The position numbers and the translations under genes were made by a program. A model generated the notes under the pieces. The model ran no database searches. It had not been told where the DNA came from and saw nothing but the letters and a program-made list of their open reading frames with translations. Shown one piece after another: positions 17,768 through 27,900 of a stretch of 64,000 nt of DNA (its first letter is position 1; each line of letters begins with the position of its first letter). Source of the DNA: Christiangramia sp. (lineage in GTDB: Bacteria > Bacteroidota > Bacteroidia > Flavobacteriales > Flavobacteriaceae). The stretch covers positions 37,783 to 101,782 of the forward strand of contig NZ_JAPYPC010000011.1 of NCBI RefSeq assembly GCF_029937855.1, read 5' to 3'.

Positions 17768-18949
17768 ATGAGTAAAGAAGTTAGTAAGCGTTATTCAGGA
17801 AGAGGTGTTTCCGCCGGAAAAGAAGATGTACATAATGCGATTAAAAATGTAGATAAAGGACTTTTTCCGAAGGCGTTCTGTAAAATTGTACCAGATCATT
17901 TAACAGGGAGTGAGGATCACTGTTTGATCATGCATGCAGATGGTGCTGGAACAAAATCTTCACTGGCGTATACGTACTGGAAGGAGACCGGTGATATTTC
18001 GGTTTGGAAGGGGATAGCGCAGGATGCTCTTATCATGAATATCGATGATCTACTTTGCGTAGGCGCAACCGATAATATCTTACTTTCTTCAACTATTGGA
18101 AGGAATAAAAATCTTATTTCCGGTGAAGTTATTTCAGCAATTATTAATGGAACCGAAGAATTAATTTCAGAACTCAAAAACTTTGGAGTCGAAATTCATT
18201 CTACCGGCGGAGAAACTGCCGATGTGGGGGATCTTGTAAGAACTATCATTGTAGATTCCACAGTAACTGCCAGGATGCCTAAAAATAAGGTTATTGATAA
18301 TGCAAACATCAAACCCGGCAATGTTATAGTTGGTTTATCATCTTCCGGGCAGGCTTCTTATGAAAAAGAATATAATGGCGGCATGGGAAGTAACGGATTG
18401 ACTTCTGCCCGTCACGATGTGTTTTCCAAAATCTTAGCTGAAAAATATCCGGAAAGTTTTGATGATTCGATCCCTGAAGAATTAGTATATTCCGGCACTA
18501 AGAAACTTACCGATGAGGTGGCAGAGAGTCCCATAGATGCCGGTAAATTAGTGCTTTCCCCTACCAGGACCTATGCTCCTATTATCAAAAAGATCCTTCA
18601 GGATGTTGGGAATGAAAATATTAATGGAATGGTTCATTGTAGTGGAGGTGCCCAAACCAAAATATTACATTTTATAGATCAAAACCATATCATAAAGGAC
18701 AATCTTTTTGAGACACCACCGCTTTTTAAATTGATTCAGCAGGAAAGTAAAACCGACTGGAAGGAAATGTACCAGGTTTTTAATATGGGACACCGAATGG
18801 AAATTTATGTGGATGAAAATTTTGCCTCAGAAATCATTAAAATTTCAGAATCCTTTAATGTAGATGCAAAGATCATAGGCAGGGTAGAAGCTTCAGAAAA
18901 TAAGAAACTATCTATCAAAAGCCCGCATGGAATGTTTGAATATAGTTAA
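17768..18949 (+). CDS. purM: Phosphoribosylformylglycinamidine cyclo-ligase (AIR synthetase)
   Basis: A 393-residue PurM, longer than the E. coli form (345) as is usual in Bacteroidota. It converts FGAM to AIR with ATP in purine synthesis. Near the N terminus KRYSGRGVSAGKED matches the long AIRS form, MHADGAGTKS is the ATP-site motif of the PurM superfamily, QDALIMNIDDLLCVGA the adjoining conserved helix, and STGGETADVGD the GGETAE-type loop. The C-terminal AIRS_C domain includes VHCSGGAQTKI. It appears monocistronic; the following membrane genes start 88 bases later. Confidence 0.95.
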   Translation: MSKEVSKRYSGRGVSAGKEDVHNAIKNVDKGLFPKAFCKIVPDHLTGSEDHCLIMHADGAGTKSSLAYTYWKETGDISVWKGIAQDALIMNIDDLLCVGATDNILLSSTIGRNKNLISGEVISAIINGTEELISELKNFGVEIHSTGGETADVGDLVRTIIVDSTVTARMPKNKVIDNANIKPGNVIVGLSSSGQASYEKEYNGGMGSNGLTSARHDVFSKILAEKYPESFDDSIPEELVYSGTKKLTDEVAESPIDAGKLVLSPTRTYAPIIKKILQDVGNENINGMVHCSGGAQTKILHFIDQNHIIKDNLFETPPLFKLIQQESKTDWKEMYQVFNMGHRMEIYVDENFASEIIKISESFNVDAKIIGRVEASENKKLSIKSPHGMFEYS

Positions 18950-19037
18950 TATTAACTGTACAGCGTTTAAATTAAGCGGTAGTTGGTGACGCGATTTAGA
19001 TAATTCAGTTTAATTTGACAAGAAGTAACTTAAAAGA

Positions 19038-19733
19038 ATGAAATTCTGGTTTGGCCTTTTCATATGTATCGTTGTCCTGGCCAATTTTTTAGCCATATTC
19101 TATTTAGATTTAATCGCAGACAGGTGGTTCAGGTTTGGGCGACCTTTCTTTTTCTGCTGATCTACGTTTTAAAATATTTCTCCAGCAAGCGACTATTCAG
19201 TATTTTCTTATTGTTGGCAATCTGCGACGGCCTTATCGTATTCTATGAAATTTTCCGTTGTAAAGAATACTCTTTATTTGGTAAGGATACTTGCTTATTT
19301 AAATCTCATTTTATTAGTTATACCTGCCTTAAATAAACTTGTTCTCAATTTATTCACTGTTTTAATCTCTGTGTTTGTGATAGGCATAGATATTTATCTC
19401 TTGCATGAAATGGCTGAATCATTGCCAGAGAGTGATAAAAATCCTTTATTTCTTAGTCTTTTTTATCTGTTAGGTTTTTTTTCACTTGCCATTGTAGCTG
19501 CATGTCTTTCTTATTTAAACAGATATGCGAATAAGAAAGCTTTCCTCCTTGTGATAGCGGCGTTTGGGTTTGTATTGTCTGATATTTTCTATTATAATGC
19601 TTACTATCTTGATTTTGAAGTATTTTATTATCTGGATAGATTAGCTAATATTCTTGGCATAGGAGCGCTATTATTATTTTCAAGACGATTAAAACATAAG
19701 GATAAAAATTCTGTTAGTGCGTCTACTCTTTAA
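19038..19733 (+). pseudogene. Frameshifted YhhN-like membrane protein, paralogue of the next gene
   Basis: The gene starts at ATG 19038 and reads MKFWFGLFICIVVLANFLA, then meets TGA at 19158. The continuation (LLIYVLKYFSSKRLFSIF...DGLIVFYE) is in the frame shifted by one base from about 19130, and near 19250 the original frame resumes and runs to 19733 (final segment FYYLDRLANILGIGALLLF). All three pieces align in order with the intact neighbour at 19812-20498, so this is one roughly 230-residue gene with a one-base loss near GGGCG (19138-19142) and a one-base gain in the AAATTTTCC run (19247-19255). The two indels cancel. It could be a real pseudogene or two sequencing errors in homopolymers. 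The product would be a multi-pass membrane protein. Confidence 0.75.
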
Positions 19734-19811
19734 AAAACCTTTATATTTTCCTTTAATTAACAGGTAGAATTCTATATTTATCCTAACTCTCTTGCAACCA
19801 AACAAATTACC

Positions 19812-20498
19812 ATGCTTTCTAAGTCTTTACTATCTGCGCTCACTGCGATAATACTTTTGGCAAATTTTTATATCATATTTGCTTATGACCTGGAAGTTAG
19901 CCGATGGGCTCGTTTAGTGAGTACTTCCGTTTTTATGTTTCTTTTACTTTTACAAAGAACTTACAGTAAGAGGTTGCTTGGAGTGTTCTTTTTCTTGCTT
20001 ATTTCTGATATTGGATTATTCTATTACGAAAATCCCTTAGCCAATGCAGGAACATTTTTAATGCGAATTACGGCCTATCTCTTACTCGTTTTCGTGGTGG
20101 GGTCAGAGCTAAAGAAGCTTCAAACCAGTCTTTTTCAGAAGGTATTATTTGTAGTTGTTTTTACGCTGAACCTTGCCATGCTTTATCTATTAGTAGGTAT
20201 GGTGCCTGGTGAATATGTTTATCCCGGCCTGAATCTTCTTTTTTATGCCTATGGAATATCTATGATAAGTATGGTTATTGCTGCGATTTCCTACAGCAAC
20301 CGTTATTCAGATAAAACATCTTTCTTCTTTACGGCAGCCACCCTTTGTCTGGTTTTTTCTGATATCTCTTCCTTTATCGCTTATTATCTTGAATTTGAAG
20401 AATTTTATTTTCCCGATAGGTTTTTCTATATTCTGGGAATTGCCGGATTGGTGAAATTTAATTCCTTCGGAAGAGCCATAAGACGGTCGAAACTTTAG
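19812..20498 (+). CDS. YhhN-like (lysoplasmalogenase/TMEM86-like) multi-pass membrane protein
   Basis: A 228-residue hydrophobic protein with seven or eight predicted helices. Two polar signatures sit within helices: FFFLLISDIGLFYYE in the first third and FFFTAATLCLVFSDISSF near the end. They resemble the 'F...GD..L' and 'GA..F..SD..LA' motifs of the YhhN family, whose eukaryotic members hydrolyse lysoplasmalogen vinyl ethers. The match is partial, so the family call is tentative. It is a tandem paralogue of the frameshifted gene just upstream, 78 bases away, pointing to local duplication. The downstream gene is prfA. Confidence 0.65.
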   Translation: MLSKSLLSALTAIILLANFYIIFAYDLEVSRWARLVSTSVFMFLLLLQRTYSKRLLGVFFFLLISDIGLFYYENPLANAGTFLMRITAYLLLVFVVGSELKKLQTSLFQKVLFVVVFTLNLAMLYLLVGMVPGEYVYPGLNLLFYAYGISMISMVIAAISYSNRYSDKTSFFFTAATLCLVFSDISSFIAYYLEFEEFYFPDRFFYILGIAGLVKFNSFGRAIRRSKL

Positions 20499-20572
20499 AA
20501 AGCCTTTAAAGCTTTCTCTGAAATTTCAGGCAAATTATCGTAAATTTGCTATCCTAAATTCAGTAGTATTAT

Positions 20573-21649
20573 ATGATTGAGAGACTAAATATCGTAAAAC
20601 AGCGGTTTGATGAGGTGAATGATCTAATTATTCAGCCAGATGTAATATCAGATCAGAAGCGGTATATTCAATTAAATAAAGAGTATAAAGATCTTCGTGC
20701 GCTAATGGACGAGCGCGAAAAATATATCAGTCTTACCGATAATATTCAGGAAGCTGAAGAAATAATTTCAGACGGCAGCGATCCCGAAATGACCGAAATG
20801 GCAAAACTCCAGTTAGAAGAGGCCAAAGGTCAACTTCCGGAACTGGAGGAGAAAATAAGAATGATGCTTATTCCTAAGGATCCTGAAGATGCCAAGAATG
20901 TGGTAATGGAGATTCGTGCCGGTACAGGAGGAGATGAGGCCAGTATTTTTGCCGGCGATCTTTATCGTATGTATACAAAATATGTGGAAAGCAGAGGCTG
21001 GAGCCATAATATTGTAGATTTTAGCGAAGGTACCAGTGGAGGATTTAAGGAGATGATCTTTGAAATTTCTGGGGATGATGTTTATGGAACAATGAAGTTT
21101 GAAGCCGGGGTGCATCGTGTTCAGCGTGTTCCGCAAACCGAAACCCAGGGACGAGTTCATACTTCAGCAGCAACCGTGATGGTACTGCCTGAAGCAGAAG
21201 AATTTGATGTGGAAATTGATCCAAAAGATGTGAGAATAGATTATTTCTGTTCTTCAGGACCTGGGGGGCAGTCGGTAAACACAACCTATTCTGCAGTAAG
21301 GTTAACTCACGAACCTACAGGTTTAGTAGCGCAGTGTCAGGATCAGAAGTCCCAGCATAAGAATAAAGAGAAAGCATTTCGTGTACTCCGTTCCAGGCTT
21401 TATGAAATGGAGCTGGCTAAAAAAATGGAAGCAGATGCCGCTAAAAGAAACTCCATGGTTTCCAGTGGAGACCGTAGTGCCAAGATTAGAACATATAATT
21501 ATGCGCAAAGTCGTGTAACCGATCACAGGATCAATTTAACGTTATATGATCTTTCCAATATAATTAATGGGGATATACAAAAGATCATCGATGAACTTCA
21601 GTTAGCTGAAAATACTGAGAAACTGAAAGAGAATTCAGATATGCTTTAG
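20573..21649 (+). CDS. prfA: Peptide chain release factor 1
   Basis: A 358-residue class I release factor. The catalytic GGQ tripeptide is at residues 231-233 in [17 protein letters not shown], and the RF1-type C-terminal segment [20 protein letters not shown] is present. The N-terminal helical domain and the domain-2 region have normal length, and no in-frame UGA is present, so there is no RF2-type frameshift. RF1 reads UAA and UAG. TAAATTTG at 20541-20548 is a likely -7 element 24 bases before the start. It appears to be monocistronic, followed by a repeat-rich spacer. Confidence 0.96.
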   Translation: MIERLNIVKQRFDEVNDLIIQPDVISDQKRYIQLNKEYKDLRALMDEREKYISLTDNIQEAEEIISDGSDPEMTEMAKLQLEEAKGQLPELEEKIRMMLIPKDPEDAKNVVMEIRAGTGGDEASIFAGDLYRMYTKYVESRGWSHNIVDFSEGTSGGFKEMIFEISGDDVYGTMKFEAGVHRVQRVPQTETQGRVHTSAATVMVLPEAEEFDVEIDPKDVRIDYFCSSGPGGQSVNTTYSAVRLTHEPTGLVAQCQDQKSQHKNKEKAFRVLRSRLYEMELAKKMEADAAKRNSMVSSGDRSAKIRTYNYAQSRVTDHRINLTLYDLSNIINGDIQKIIDELQLAENTEKLKENSDML

Positions 21650-21721
21650 TGAAAAGTGAGTCTGGATGCGAGTGTAGCGCAGAATAGCGCGGCAGTCTAA
21701 TTTAATTCTAAAGCAAACACG

Positions 21722-21762
21722 AGATTGCGTCGCTTCGTTACACTTCGCTTTCAATGACAGGT
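21722..21762. repeat. Divergent copy of the GATT...CGCT...AATGAC intergenic repeat
   Basis: AGATTGCGTCGCTTCGTTACACTTCGCTTTCAATGACAG resembles the direct repeats at 63472-63504 and 63888-63920 (AGATTCTTCGCTCCACTTTGTTGCGCTCTGAATGAC) in order and spacing, with many substitutions. It looks like a distant member of the same family. Confidence 0.5.
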
Positions 21763-21773
21763 GGAAGGGAAAG

Positions 21774-21808
21774 CGAAAAGTGAAAAGTGAAAAGTGAAAA
21801 GTGAAAAG
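21774..21808 (+). repeat. Tandem heptamer array, 5 x (TGAAAAG)
   Basis: Four exact TGAAAAG units (21781-21808) follow one CGAAAAG unit (21774-21780). The array lies in the 293-base spacer between prfA and pyrF, 32 bases before a second heptamer array. Confidence 0.9.
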
Positions 21809-21840
21809 TTTTCTAAAGTACGATTAAAATTTTATTTTCT

Positions 21841-21883
21841 GATAACTGATAACTGATAACTGATAACTGATAACTGATAACTG
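21841..21883 (+). repeat. Tandem heptamer array, 6 x (GATAACT)
   Basis: Six exact GATAACT units plus one base. Slippage could change copy number and thereby the distance from upstream elements to pyrF, which starts 60 bases later. No CRISPR features: the unit is too short and has no spacers. Confidence 0.92.
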
Positions 21884-21942
21884 CCCTTCACCAAGCTTAG
21901 GGTGACAATAGATAATCGAGAACCTACAACCGATAAACAAAT

Positions 21943-22761
21943 ATGACTTCAAAAGAGCTCACAGAACAGATATTTAAAAAGAAATCTTTTTTATGTGTGG
22001 GCCTTGATACCGATCTGGATAAGATCCCTACTTATCTACTTTCTGAGAAAGATCCTGTTTTCAGCTTTAATAAAGCTATTATAGATGCAACGCACGAGTA
22101 TTGTGTAGCTTATAAACCAAATATTGCCTTTTATGAGGCGTTAGGAGTAGATGGTTGGAAGGCATTAAAAAAAACGATAGAATATTTACATTCAGAATAT
22201 CCAGATATTTATACCATTGCAGATGCTAAGCGGGGTGATATTGGAAACACTTCCAGAATGTATGCAAAAGCCTTTTTTGATGATCTTGGTTTTGACTCAA
22301 TTACGGTTGCGCCCTATATGGGAAAAGATTCTGTAGAACCTTTTCTTGAATTTAAAAATAAGCATACCATTCTTTTGGCTTTGACTTCCAATGAAGGTGC
22401 TTTTGATTTTCAGACCTTGAAAACCGGAGATGACGATCTCTACAAAAAGGTGATCCAAACTTCAAAAGAATGGCAAAATTCTGAAAATTTAATGTATGTT
22501 GTGGGCGCCACGAAAGCTGAATACCTCGCAGATATTAGAAAAATTATTCCTGAAAATTTCTTGCTGGTTCCCGGAGTGGGAGCACAGGGAGGAAGTTTGG
22601 AAGAAGTTTGTAAATATGGGATCACTAAAAATGTGGGGCTTCTGGTAAATAGTTCCCGTAAAATAATTTATGCTTCAGATTCTTCAAATTTTGCAGAAAT
22701 AGCCGGTGCAAAGGCTGAAGCCATGCAAAACCAGATGGCCCTGGAATTAGAAAAATTATAA
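21943..22761 (+). CDS. pyrF: Orotidine 5'-phosphate decarboxylase, type 2
   Basis: A 272-residue OMP decarboxylase of the longer type 2 subfamily, making UMP from OMP. The opening [13 protein letters not shown], the catalytic [10 protein letters not shown] with Lys96, and the following [14 protein letters not shown] are diagnostic. The phosphate-binding loop near [11 protein letters not shown] is intact. It precedes a BtuF-like gene by 9 bases on the same strand, so the two are probably co-transcribed. The 5' spacer contains two heptamer arrays. Confidence 0.96.
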   Translation: MTSKELTEQIFKKKSFLCVGLDTDLDKIPTYLLSEKDPVFSFNKAIIDATHEYCVAYKPNIAFYEALGVDGWKALKKTIEYLHSEYPDIYTIADAKRGDIGNTSRMYAKAFFDDLGFDSITVAPYMGKDSVEPFLEFKNKHTILLALTSNEGAFDFQTLKTGDDDLYKKVIQTSKEWQNSENLMYVVGATKAEYLADIRKIIPENFLLVPGVGAQGGSLEEVCKYGITKNVGLLVNSSRKIIYASDSSNFAEIAGAKAEAMQNQMALELEKL

Positions 22762-22770
22762 TTTTTTGTC

Positions 22771-23544
22771 ATGCGAATTCAGGATCAGTTAGGAAGAACA
22801 ATTGAACTGAAGGAGACTCCTGTAAGAATAATTTCCCTTGTTCCCAGTCAGACAGAATTATTAGTCGATCTGGGACTGGAAAAATTCATCGTTGGGATTA
22901 CCCATTATTGCGTTCATCCAACATATTTAAAGCAAATAAAAATCAGTGTTGGGGGTACAAAAAAAGTAAATCTACGTAAAGTAAAGGAGCTACAGCCGGA
23001 TATCATTCTTTGCAATAAAGAAGAAAATACTAAAGAAATGGTGGAAGATCTCGAGAAGATCGCACCGGTTCATGTGTCTGATGTAGCGAATATCGAGGAC
23101 GCCTATCGGCTTATGAAGGATTATGGCAGCATCTTTAAATGTGAGGAGTTAGCATCAACTATAGTTAAATCTATTCAGAAGAAAGCGCAGAAACTCAAAG
23201 AGATAGTCGTGAATTCTACTGAAAAAAGAGTCGCTTATTTTATATGGAACAAACCATTAATGGTTGCAGGAACCGGCACCTTTATAGATGAAATGCTTAG
23301 CCTGAATAAGTTTAAAAATGTTTTTTCTGCTGAAAGGTATCCACAGGCGAATCTGGAAGAACTTAAGGATTTAGATATAGAGATATGTTTACTTTCTTCG
23401 GAACCTTTTCCTTTTAAAGAAGAACATAAATTCCAATTTCAGAATGTTTCTAAAGAAGCAAAAATCGTGGATGGTGAATATTTTAGCTGGTACGGTAGCC
23501 GACTTTTAGAGGCGATGGATTATTTTAAGCAGTTTCACTCTTAG
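22771..23544 (+). CDS. Helical-backbone metal receptor (BtuF-like) without signal peptide
   Basis: A 257-residue protein of the periplasmic-binding-protein class III fold (Peripla_BP_2). RIISLVPSQTELLVDLGL is the usual opening, IVGITHYCVHP includes possible ligand residues, and LKELQPDIILC-type phrasing (VKELQPDIILCNKEEN) marks the first lobe. BtuF and iron-siderophore binding proteins are exported, but here the fold begins at residue 1 and the nine bases upstream include no alternative start, so it would stay in the cytoplasm. The last 20 bases overlap a convergent small gene. Its ligand is unknown; a cytoplasmic cofactor-binding role is inference. Confidence 0.82.
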   Translation: MRIQDQLGRTIELKETPVRIISLVPSQTELLVDLGLEKFIVGITHYCVHPTYLKQIKISVGGTKKVNLRKVKELQPDIILCNKEENTKEMVEDLEKIAPVHVSDVANIEDAYRLMKDYGSIFKCEELASTIVKSIQKKAQKLKEIVVNSTEKRVAYFIWNKPLMVAGTGTFIDEMLSLNKFKNVFSAERYPQANLEELKDLDIEICLLSSEPFPFKEEHKFQFQNVSKEAKIVDGEYFSWYGSRLLEAMDYFKQFHS

Positions 23545-23722
23545 CTTCCACCAAATCGCAATTCATTCTTCTTAATTCAGCCATGATTTTTCTGGCGCGG
23601 TCATTTAATCGATCACTTTTTTCTTTATCAAAAAGGGCAAGTTTGTAGGAGCGCTGCATTAGCCACGAATATTTCTCGCAAAGTCTTTCTTCCTTTGTTT
23701 TATTTTCAAAAATTTTAAACAT
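23525..23722 (-). CDS. Lacal_2735 family small protein
   Basis: A 65-residue charged helical protein starting MFKIFENKTKEERLCEKYSW. It fits the Lacal_2735 family of Flavobacteriia, which open with an MF.lF.kk segment and continue as one long helical hairpin with SD..N.A..I..EL (here SDRLNDRARKIMAEL). Function unknown. It converges on the BtuF-like gene with a 20-base overlap of the 3' ends. No signal peptide or membrane segment. Confidence 0.8.
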   Translation of the reverse strand: MFKIFENKTKEERLCEKYSWLMQRSYKLALFDKEKSDRLNDRARKIMAELRRMNCDLVEAKSETA

Positions 23723-23881
23723 GGGATAAATCTAAATTCTCTTTCGTCATTAAATCATTTTCACATTACAAAATTAAGGCGCTAATAACTTACAAAATTA
23801 TAAATAGCAGTTAAGTTTATTGTAAAAAATAAAGAATTAGAGGTGATAAGTGTTAAAAAAATGCACATTGAAAGAAAAATA

Positions 23882-24586
23882 TTATTTATCCTGAAGTGCA
23901 AATACTTTCCGTAGTAGATCTGTGGTTCTTGCAGAAATCGTATTTCGGATGGCTTTTTCTTCTTTTGCGATCATTATAAAAACTCCCTCAAGAGCTTCAT
24001 TGGTTACATAATCTGTCAGGTCTGGGTTTACATTCGAGGTTATTGGAAGGGAATTATATTTCTGGATGATATTTTTCCAAACCTGGGTTGCACCAACTTT
24101 ATCCAAAGAATTATTAATAATAGGATTAAATCGTGCATATAATTCTGTTTCGGTTTTATTAGAAAGATACAAGGTCGCGGCATTATCTGCACCCAGTAAA
24201 ATATTTCTGGCATCTGCAAAGCTAATTCCGGTTACGGCATCAGCAAAAACGGGTATTGCTTCGCCCACGGCATCTTCTGCGGCACGGTTAAGTACCTTAA
24301 GACCCTCATCTGCCAATGCGTCTAATCCCACGTCACGTAAGGTCTTATCTACTTTCTGAAGTTCTGGCGGAAGCCCTATCCTTATTAACTCATTATTGAA
24401 AAAACCATTTTCTTTTGCCAGATTGGTAACCTCTTTATCTATACCAAATTCAAGGGCTTGTTTTAAACCTGAACTAATTTCGGCATTACTTACCCCGTAT
24501 TCCTGAGGTAATTGGGTGGCAATTTGTTGTAATTCAGCACAGGACGAAAAGAAAAGGATTCCTGCAAGGGCGATAATTTTTTTCAT
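23882..24586 (-). CDS. DUF4197 domain lipoprotein
   Basis: The preferred start is the ATG at 24586, ten codons into the longest frame, because it puts a lipoprotein signal at the N terminus (MKKIIALAGILFFSSC, lipobox FSSC). The 234-residue product then follows the DUF4197 pattern: ISSGLKQALEFGIDKEVTNL, GFFNNELIRIGLPPELQKV, ALNRAAEDAV-like helix (VLNRAAEDAVGEA) and the end YVTNEALEGVFIMIAKEEKAIR. DUF4197 proteins are predicted helical and of unknown function. It stands alone and ends 159 bases from the Lacal_2735 gene start. Confidence 0.92.
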   Translation of the reverse strand: MKKIIALAGILFFSSCAELQQIATQLPQEYGVSNAEISSGLKQALEFGIDKEVTNLAKENGFFNNELIRIGLPPELQKVDKTLRDVGLDALADEGLKVLNRAAEDAVGEAIPVFADAVTGISFADARNILLGADNAATLYLSNKTETELYARFNPIINNSLDKVGATQVWKNIIQKYNSLPITSNVNPDLTDYVTNEALEGVFIMIAKEEKAIRNTISARTTDLLRKVFALQDK

Positions 24587-24616
24587 GTATGGCATTTTTG
24601 ATAAAAATAAGGGCAA

Positions 24617-24969
24617 TAGTGTTATAACCTGATTACTAAAAGTTATAATAATACTAAAACTAGGGTAGTCTGCTCAATTCCTTAGGTAGAATTCTTGTTG
24701 GAAGTCGGCTATTTTCCATGAGATAAAATTTAATGATACTAATTTCTTCAGGGCTCCTCGGTGATAATGGGTTTCAGAATTTTATTTATTTTCAATCTTT
24801 CCGCAAGTAATTGGCAAGGGAAATTTTAATAGATGATATTTCCACAGAATATTAAAGATTTTCAGACACTAAGATTGACTGCCGATGGCTTTTATACTAT
24901 TCTTAAAGAAGGCCTGTATCTTTTACAATTTTCGTAAATTGCAGCTCCAAAAAATACCTAACATTAGAA
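24617..24969. other. Gene-free spacer upstream of icmF
   Basis: No gene, hairpin terminator or repeat is supported in these 353 bases. A 19-codon reverse frame encoding an LPTRILPKELSRLP-like peptide is present at about 24659-24718 but has no supporting evidence. No clear TAnnTTTG element precedes icmF, so its promoter could not be placed. Confidence 0.5.
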
Positions 24970-27900
24970 ATGGAACAGCAAAATCCCTATAAACCTAAAA
25001 ATAAAATAAGAATTGTAACCGCCGCCTCTCTTTTTGATGGTCACGATGCGGCAATTAATATCATGCGTCGAATCATCCAGGCGACCGGCGTTGAAGTAAT
25101 TCACCTTGGACACGATCGTAGTGTGGAAGAAGTGGTGAATTGCGCAATTCAGGAAGATGCCCAGGCAATTGCCATGACTTCGTATCAGGGTGGTCATACC
25201 GAGTACTTTAAATATATGTACGACCTGCTCAACGAAAAAGGCGCCGGAAACATCAAAGTTTTTGGTGGGGGTGGAGGTGTTATTCTACCTGAGGAGATCA
25301 AGGAATTGATGGATTATGGTATTGATCGTATTTATTCACCCGATGATGGCCGTGAAATGGGACTTCAGGGGATGATCAACGATATGATTAAAAGGGTGGA
25401 CAATGAAGTTCCAGATCTCAAGAACCCAGATAAGGTTTCAGAAAATCTTAGCAAAAAAGACGTAAATACAATTTCCAGGCTTATTTCTCTTGCGGAAAAC
25501 CGGCATGAAGAGTTTGATAAGTTTTTTAATAGGAATGATTTTGATTCAGAAAAGACTCCGGTTCTTGGGATTACCGGTACCGGGGGATCAGGTAAATCCA
25601 GCCTGGTAGATGAATTAGTTCGTCGGTTTCTAATGGATTTTCCTGAAAAACATATTGGAATCGTATCTGTAGATCCATCCAAAAAGAAGACTGGCGGAGC
25701 ACTTTTGGGTGACAGGATTCGTATGAATTCAATTAATCACGAACGTGTATATATGCGGTCACTGGCCACCAGACAGGCCAACCTTGCCCTTTCCAAATAT
25801 GTTGCTGAAGCAGTAGATGTTTTGAAAGCTTCAGGTTATGATCTAATTATTTTGGAAACTTCAGGGATTGGACAGAGTGATACGGAGATTTTAGATCATT
25901 CAGATGTTTCTTTATATGTGATGACACCGGAATTTGGAGCGGCTACTCAGTTGGAAAAGATTGATATGCTTGATTTTGCAGATCTGGTAGCGATCAATAA
26001 ATTCGATAAGCGTGGCGCTCAGGATGCTTTGCGGGATGTGAAAAAACAATATCAGCGAAACCACCAGTTGTGGCATTCAGATGCTGAAACGCTACCTGTT
26101 TTTGGAACAATTGCCTCTCAGTTCAACGATCCCGGAATGAACACTCTTTATAAGAGTATCATGGATGAGGTAGAAGAGAAAACCAAATCTGGACTTTCTT
26201 CCACTTTTGAGATTTCGAAAGAAATGAGTGAGAAGATCTTTGTGATCCCGCCAAAACGTACCCGTTACCTTTCTGAAATTGCTGAAAATAACCGAAGCTA
26301 TGATGAGAAAGCCAGTGCGCAGGTGGACGTAGCTCAAAGGCTCTACGGAATATATAAAACCATAGAAACTGTTGCGGGGATCAAGACTGAATTTGGGGAA
26401 GACCAGCAGAAATATTTGGATAAGAATGGAATTGATCAGGATGGAATCTATGATATAGCTGAAGAGTCTCAGAATGATTTTTTGAAATTGCTTTTTGCTG
26501 AATTTGATAAAATTAAGATGGATCTGGATCCCTATAACTGGGAAATGATCCTTGCCTGGAATAATAAAGTGACGAAATACAGAGAACCTGTTTATAGCTT
26601 TAAAGTTCGGGATAAAGAAATTAAAATTGAAACTCATACTGAGTCCCTTTCACATACACAGATTCCTAAAGTAGCTTTACCAAAATATAAGGCCTGGGGA
26701 GATATATTATTGTGGTGTCTTCAGGAAAATGTTCCGGGAGAGTTCCCATATACGGCAGGATTATATCCTTTTAAAAGAACCGGGGAAGATCCAACCAGAA
26801 TGTTTGCCGGCGAAGGTGGGCCGGAAAGAACCAACAGGCGTTTTCACTATGTAAGCCAGGGACTTCCAGCAAAACGACTTTCTACAGCCTTTGATTCGGT
26901 AACCCTTTATGGAAATGACCCGGACCATCGTCCCGATATTTATGGGAAGATTGGTAATTCAGGAGTTTCAATTTGCTGCCTGGACGATGCCAAGAAATTA
27001 TATTCCGGGTTCGATTTGGCAGATGCGATGACATCGGTTTCTATGACCATTAACGGTCCTGCACCAATGTTACTTGGGTTTTTTATGAATGCAGCGATCG
27101 ATCAGAATTGTGAAAAGTATATCAAGGAAAACAGACTCGAAGACCGCGTTGAAGCTAAGTTGAAAGAGCTTTATGATGACAATAATATAGACCGTCCCCA
27201 ATACAGGGGTGATCTTCCTGAAGGCAATAATGGTCTTGGATTGATGTTGCTGGGTCTAACCGGAGATCAGGTTTTGCCCACAGAAGTTTATGAAAAAATA
27301 AAAGCGGAAACCATTAGTGTAGTTCGTGGAACGGTGCAGGCAGATATTTTAAAAGAAGATCAGGCACAGAATACATGTATTTTTTCTACTGAATTTGCCC
27401 TGAGGTTAATGGGAGATGTTCAGGAATATTTTATTGAAGAGAAGGTAAGGAACTTTTATTCGGTTTCTATATCCGGATATCATATTGCCGAAGCAGGAGC
27501 AAATCCAATAACACAGCTGGCATTTACGCTTGCTAACGGATTTACCTATGTGGAATATTATTTAAGCCGTGGAATGGATATCAATAAATTCGGACCGAAT
27601 TTATCCTTTTTCTTTTCCAATGGTGTAGATCCTGAATATGCAGTAATTGGTCGTGTGGCCAGGAGAATCTGGTCTAAAGCGCTTAAACACAAATATGGAG
27701 CGAATTCCCGGGCACAAATGCTGAAATATCATATCCAGACTTCCGGTAGGTCATTGCACGCGCAGGAAATTGATTTTAATGATATTAGAACTACCCTGCA
27801 GGCATTGTATGCGATCTATGATAATTGTAATTCGCTGCATACCAATGCTTATGATGAAGCAATTACAACTCCAACAGAGGCTTCAGTAAGAAGAGCGATG

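Noticed and set aside
21841..21883. Heptamer array as a CRISPR
   Set aside because: Units are seven bases with no spacers and no cas genes are near.
24659..24718. 19-codon leader peptide (LPTRILPKELSRLP-like) on the minus strand
   Set aside because: Very short, with no promoter, no downstream gene in the right direction and no attenuator structure.
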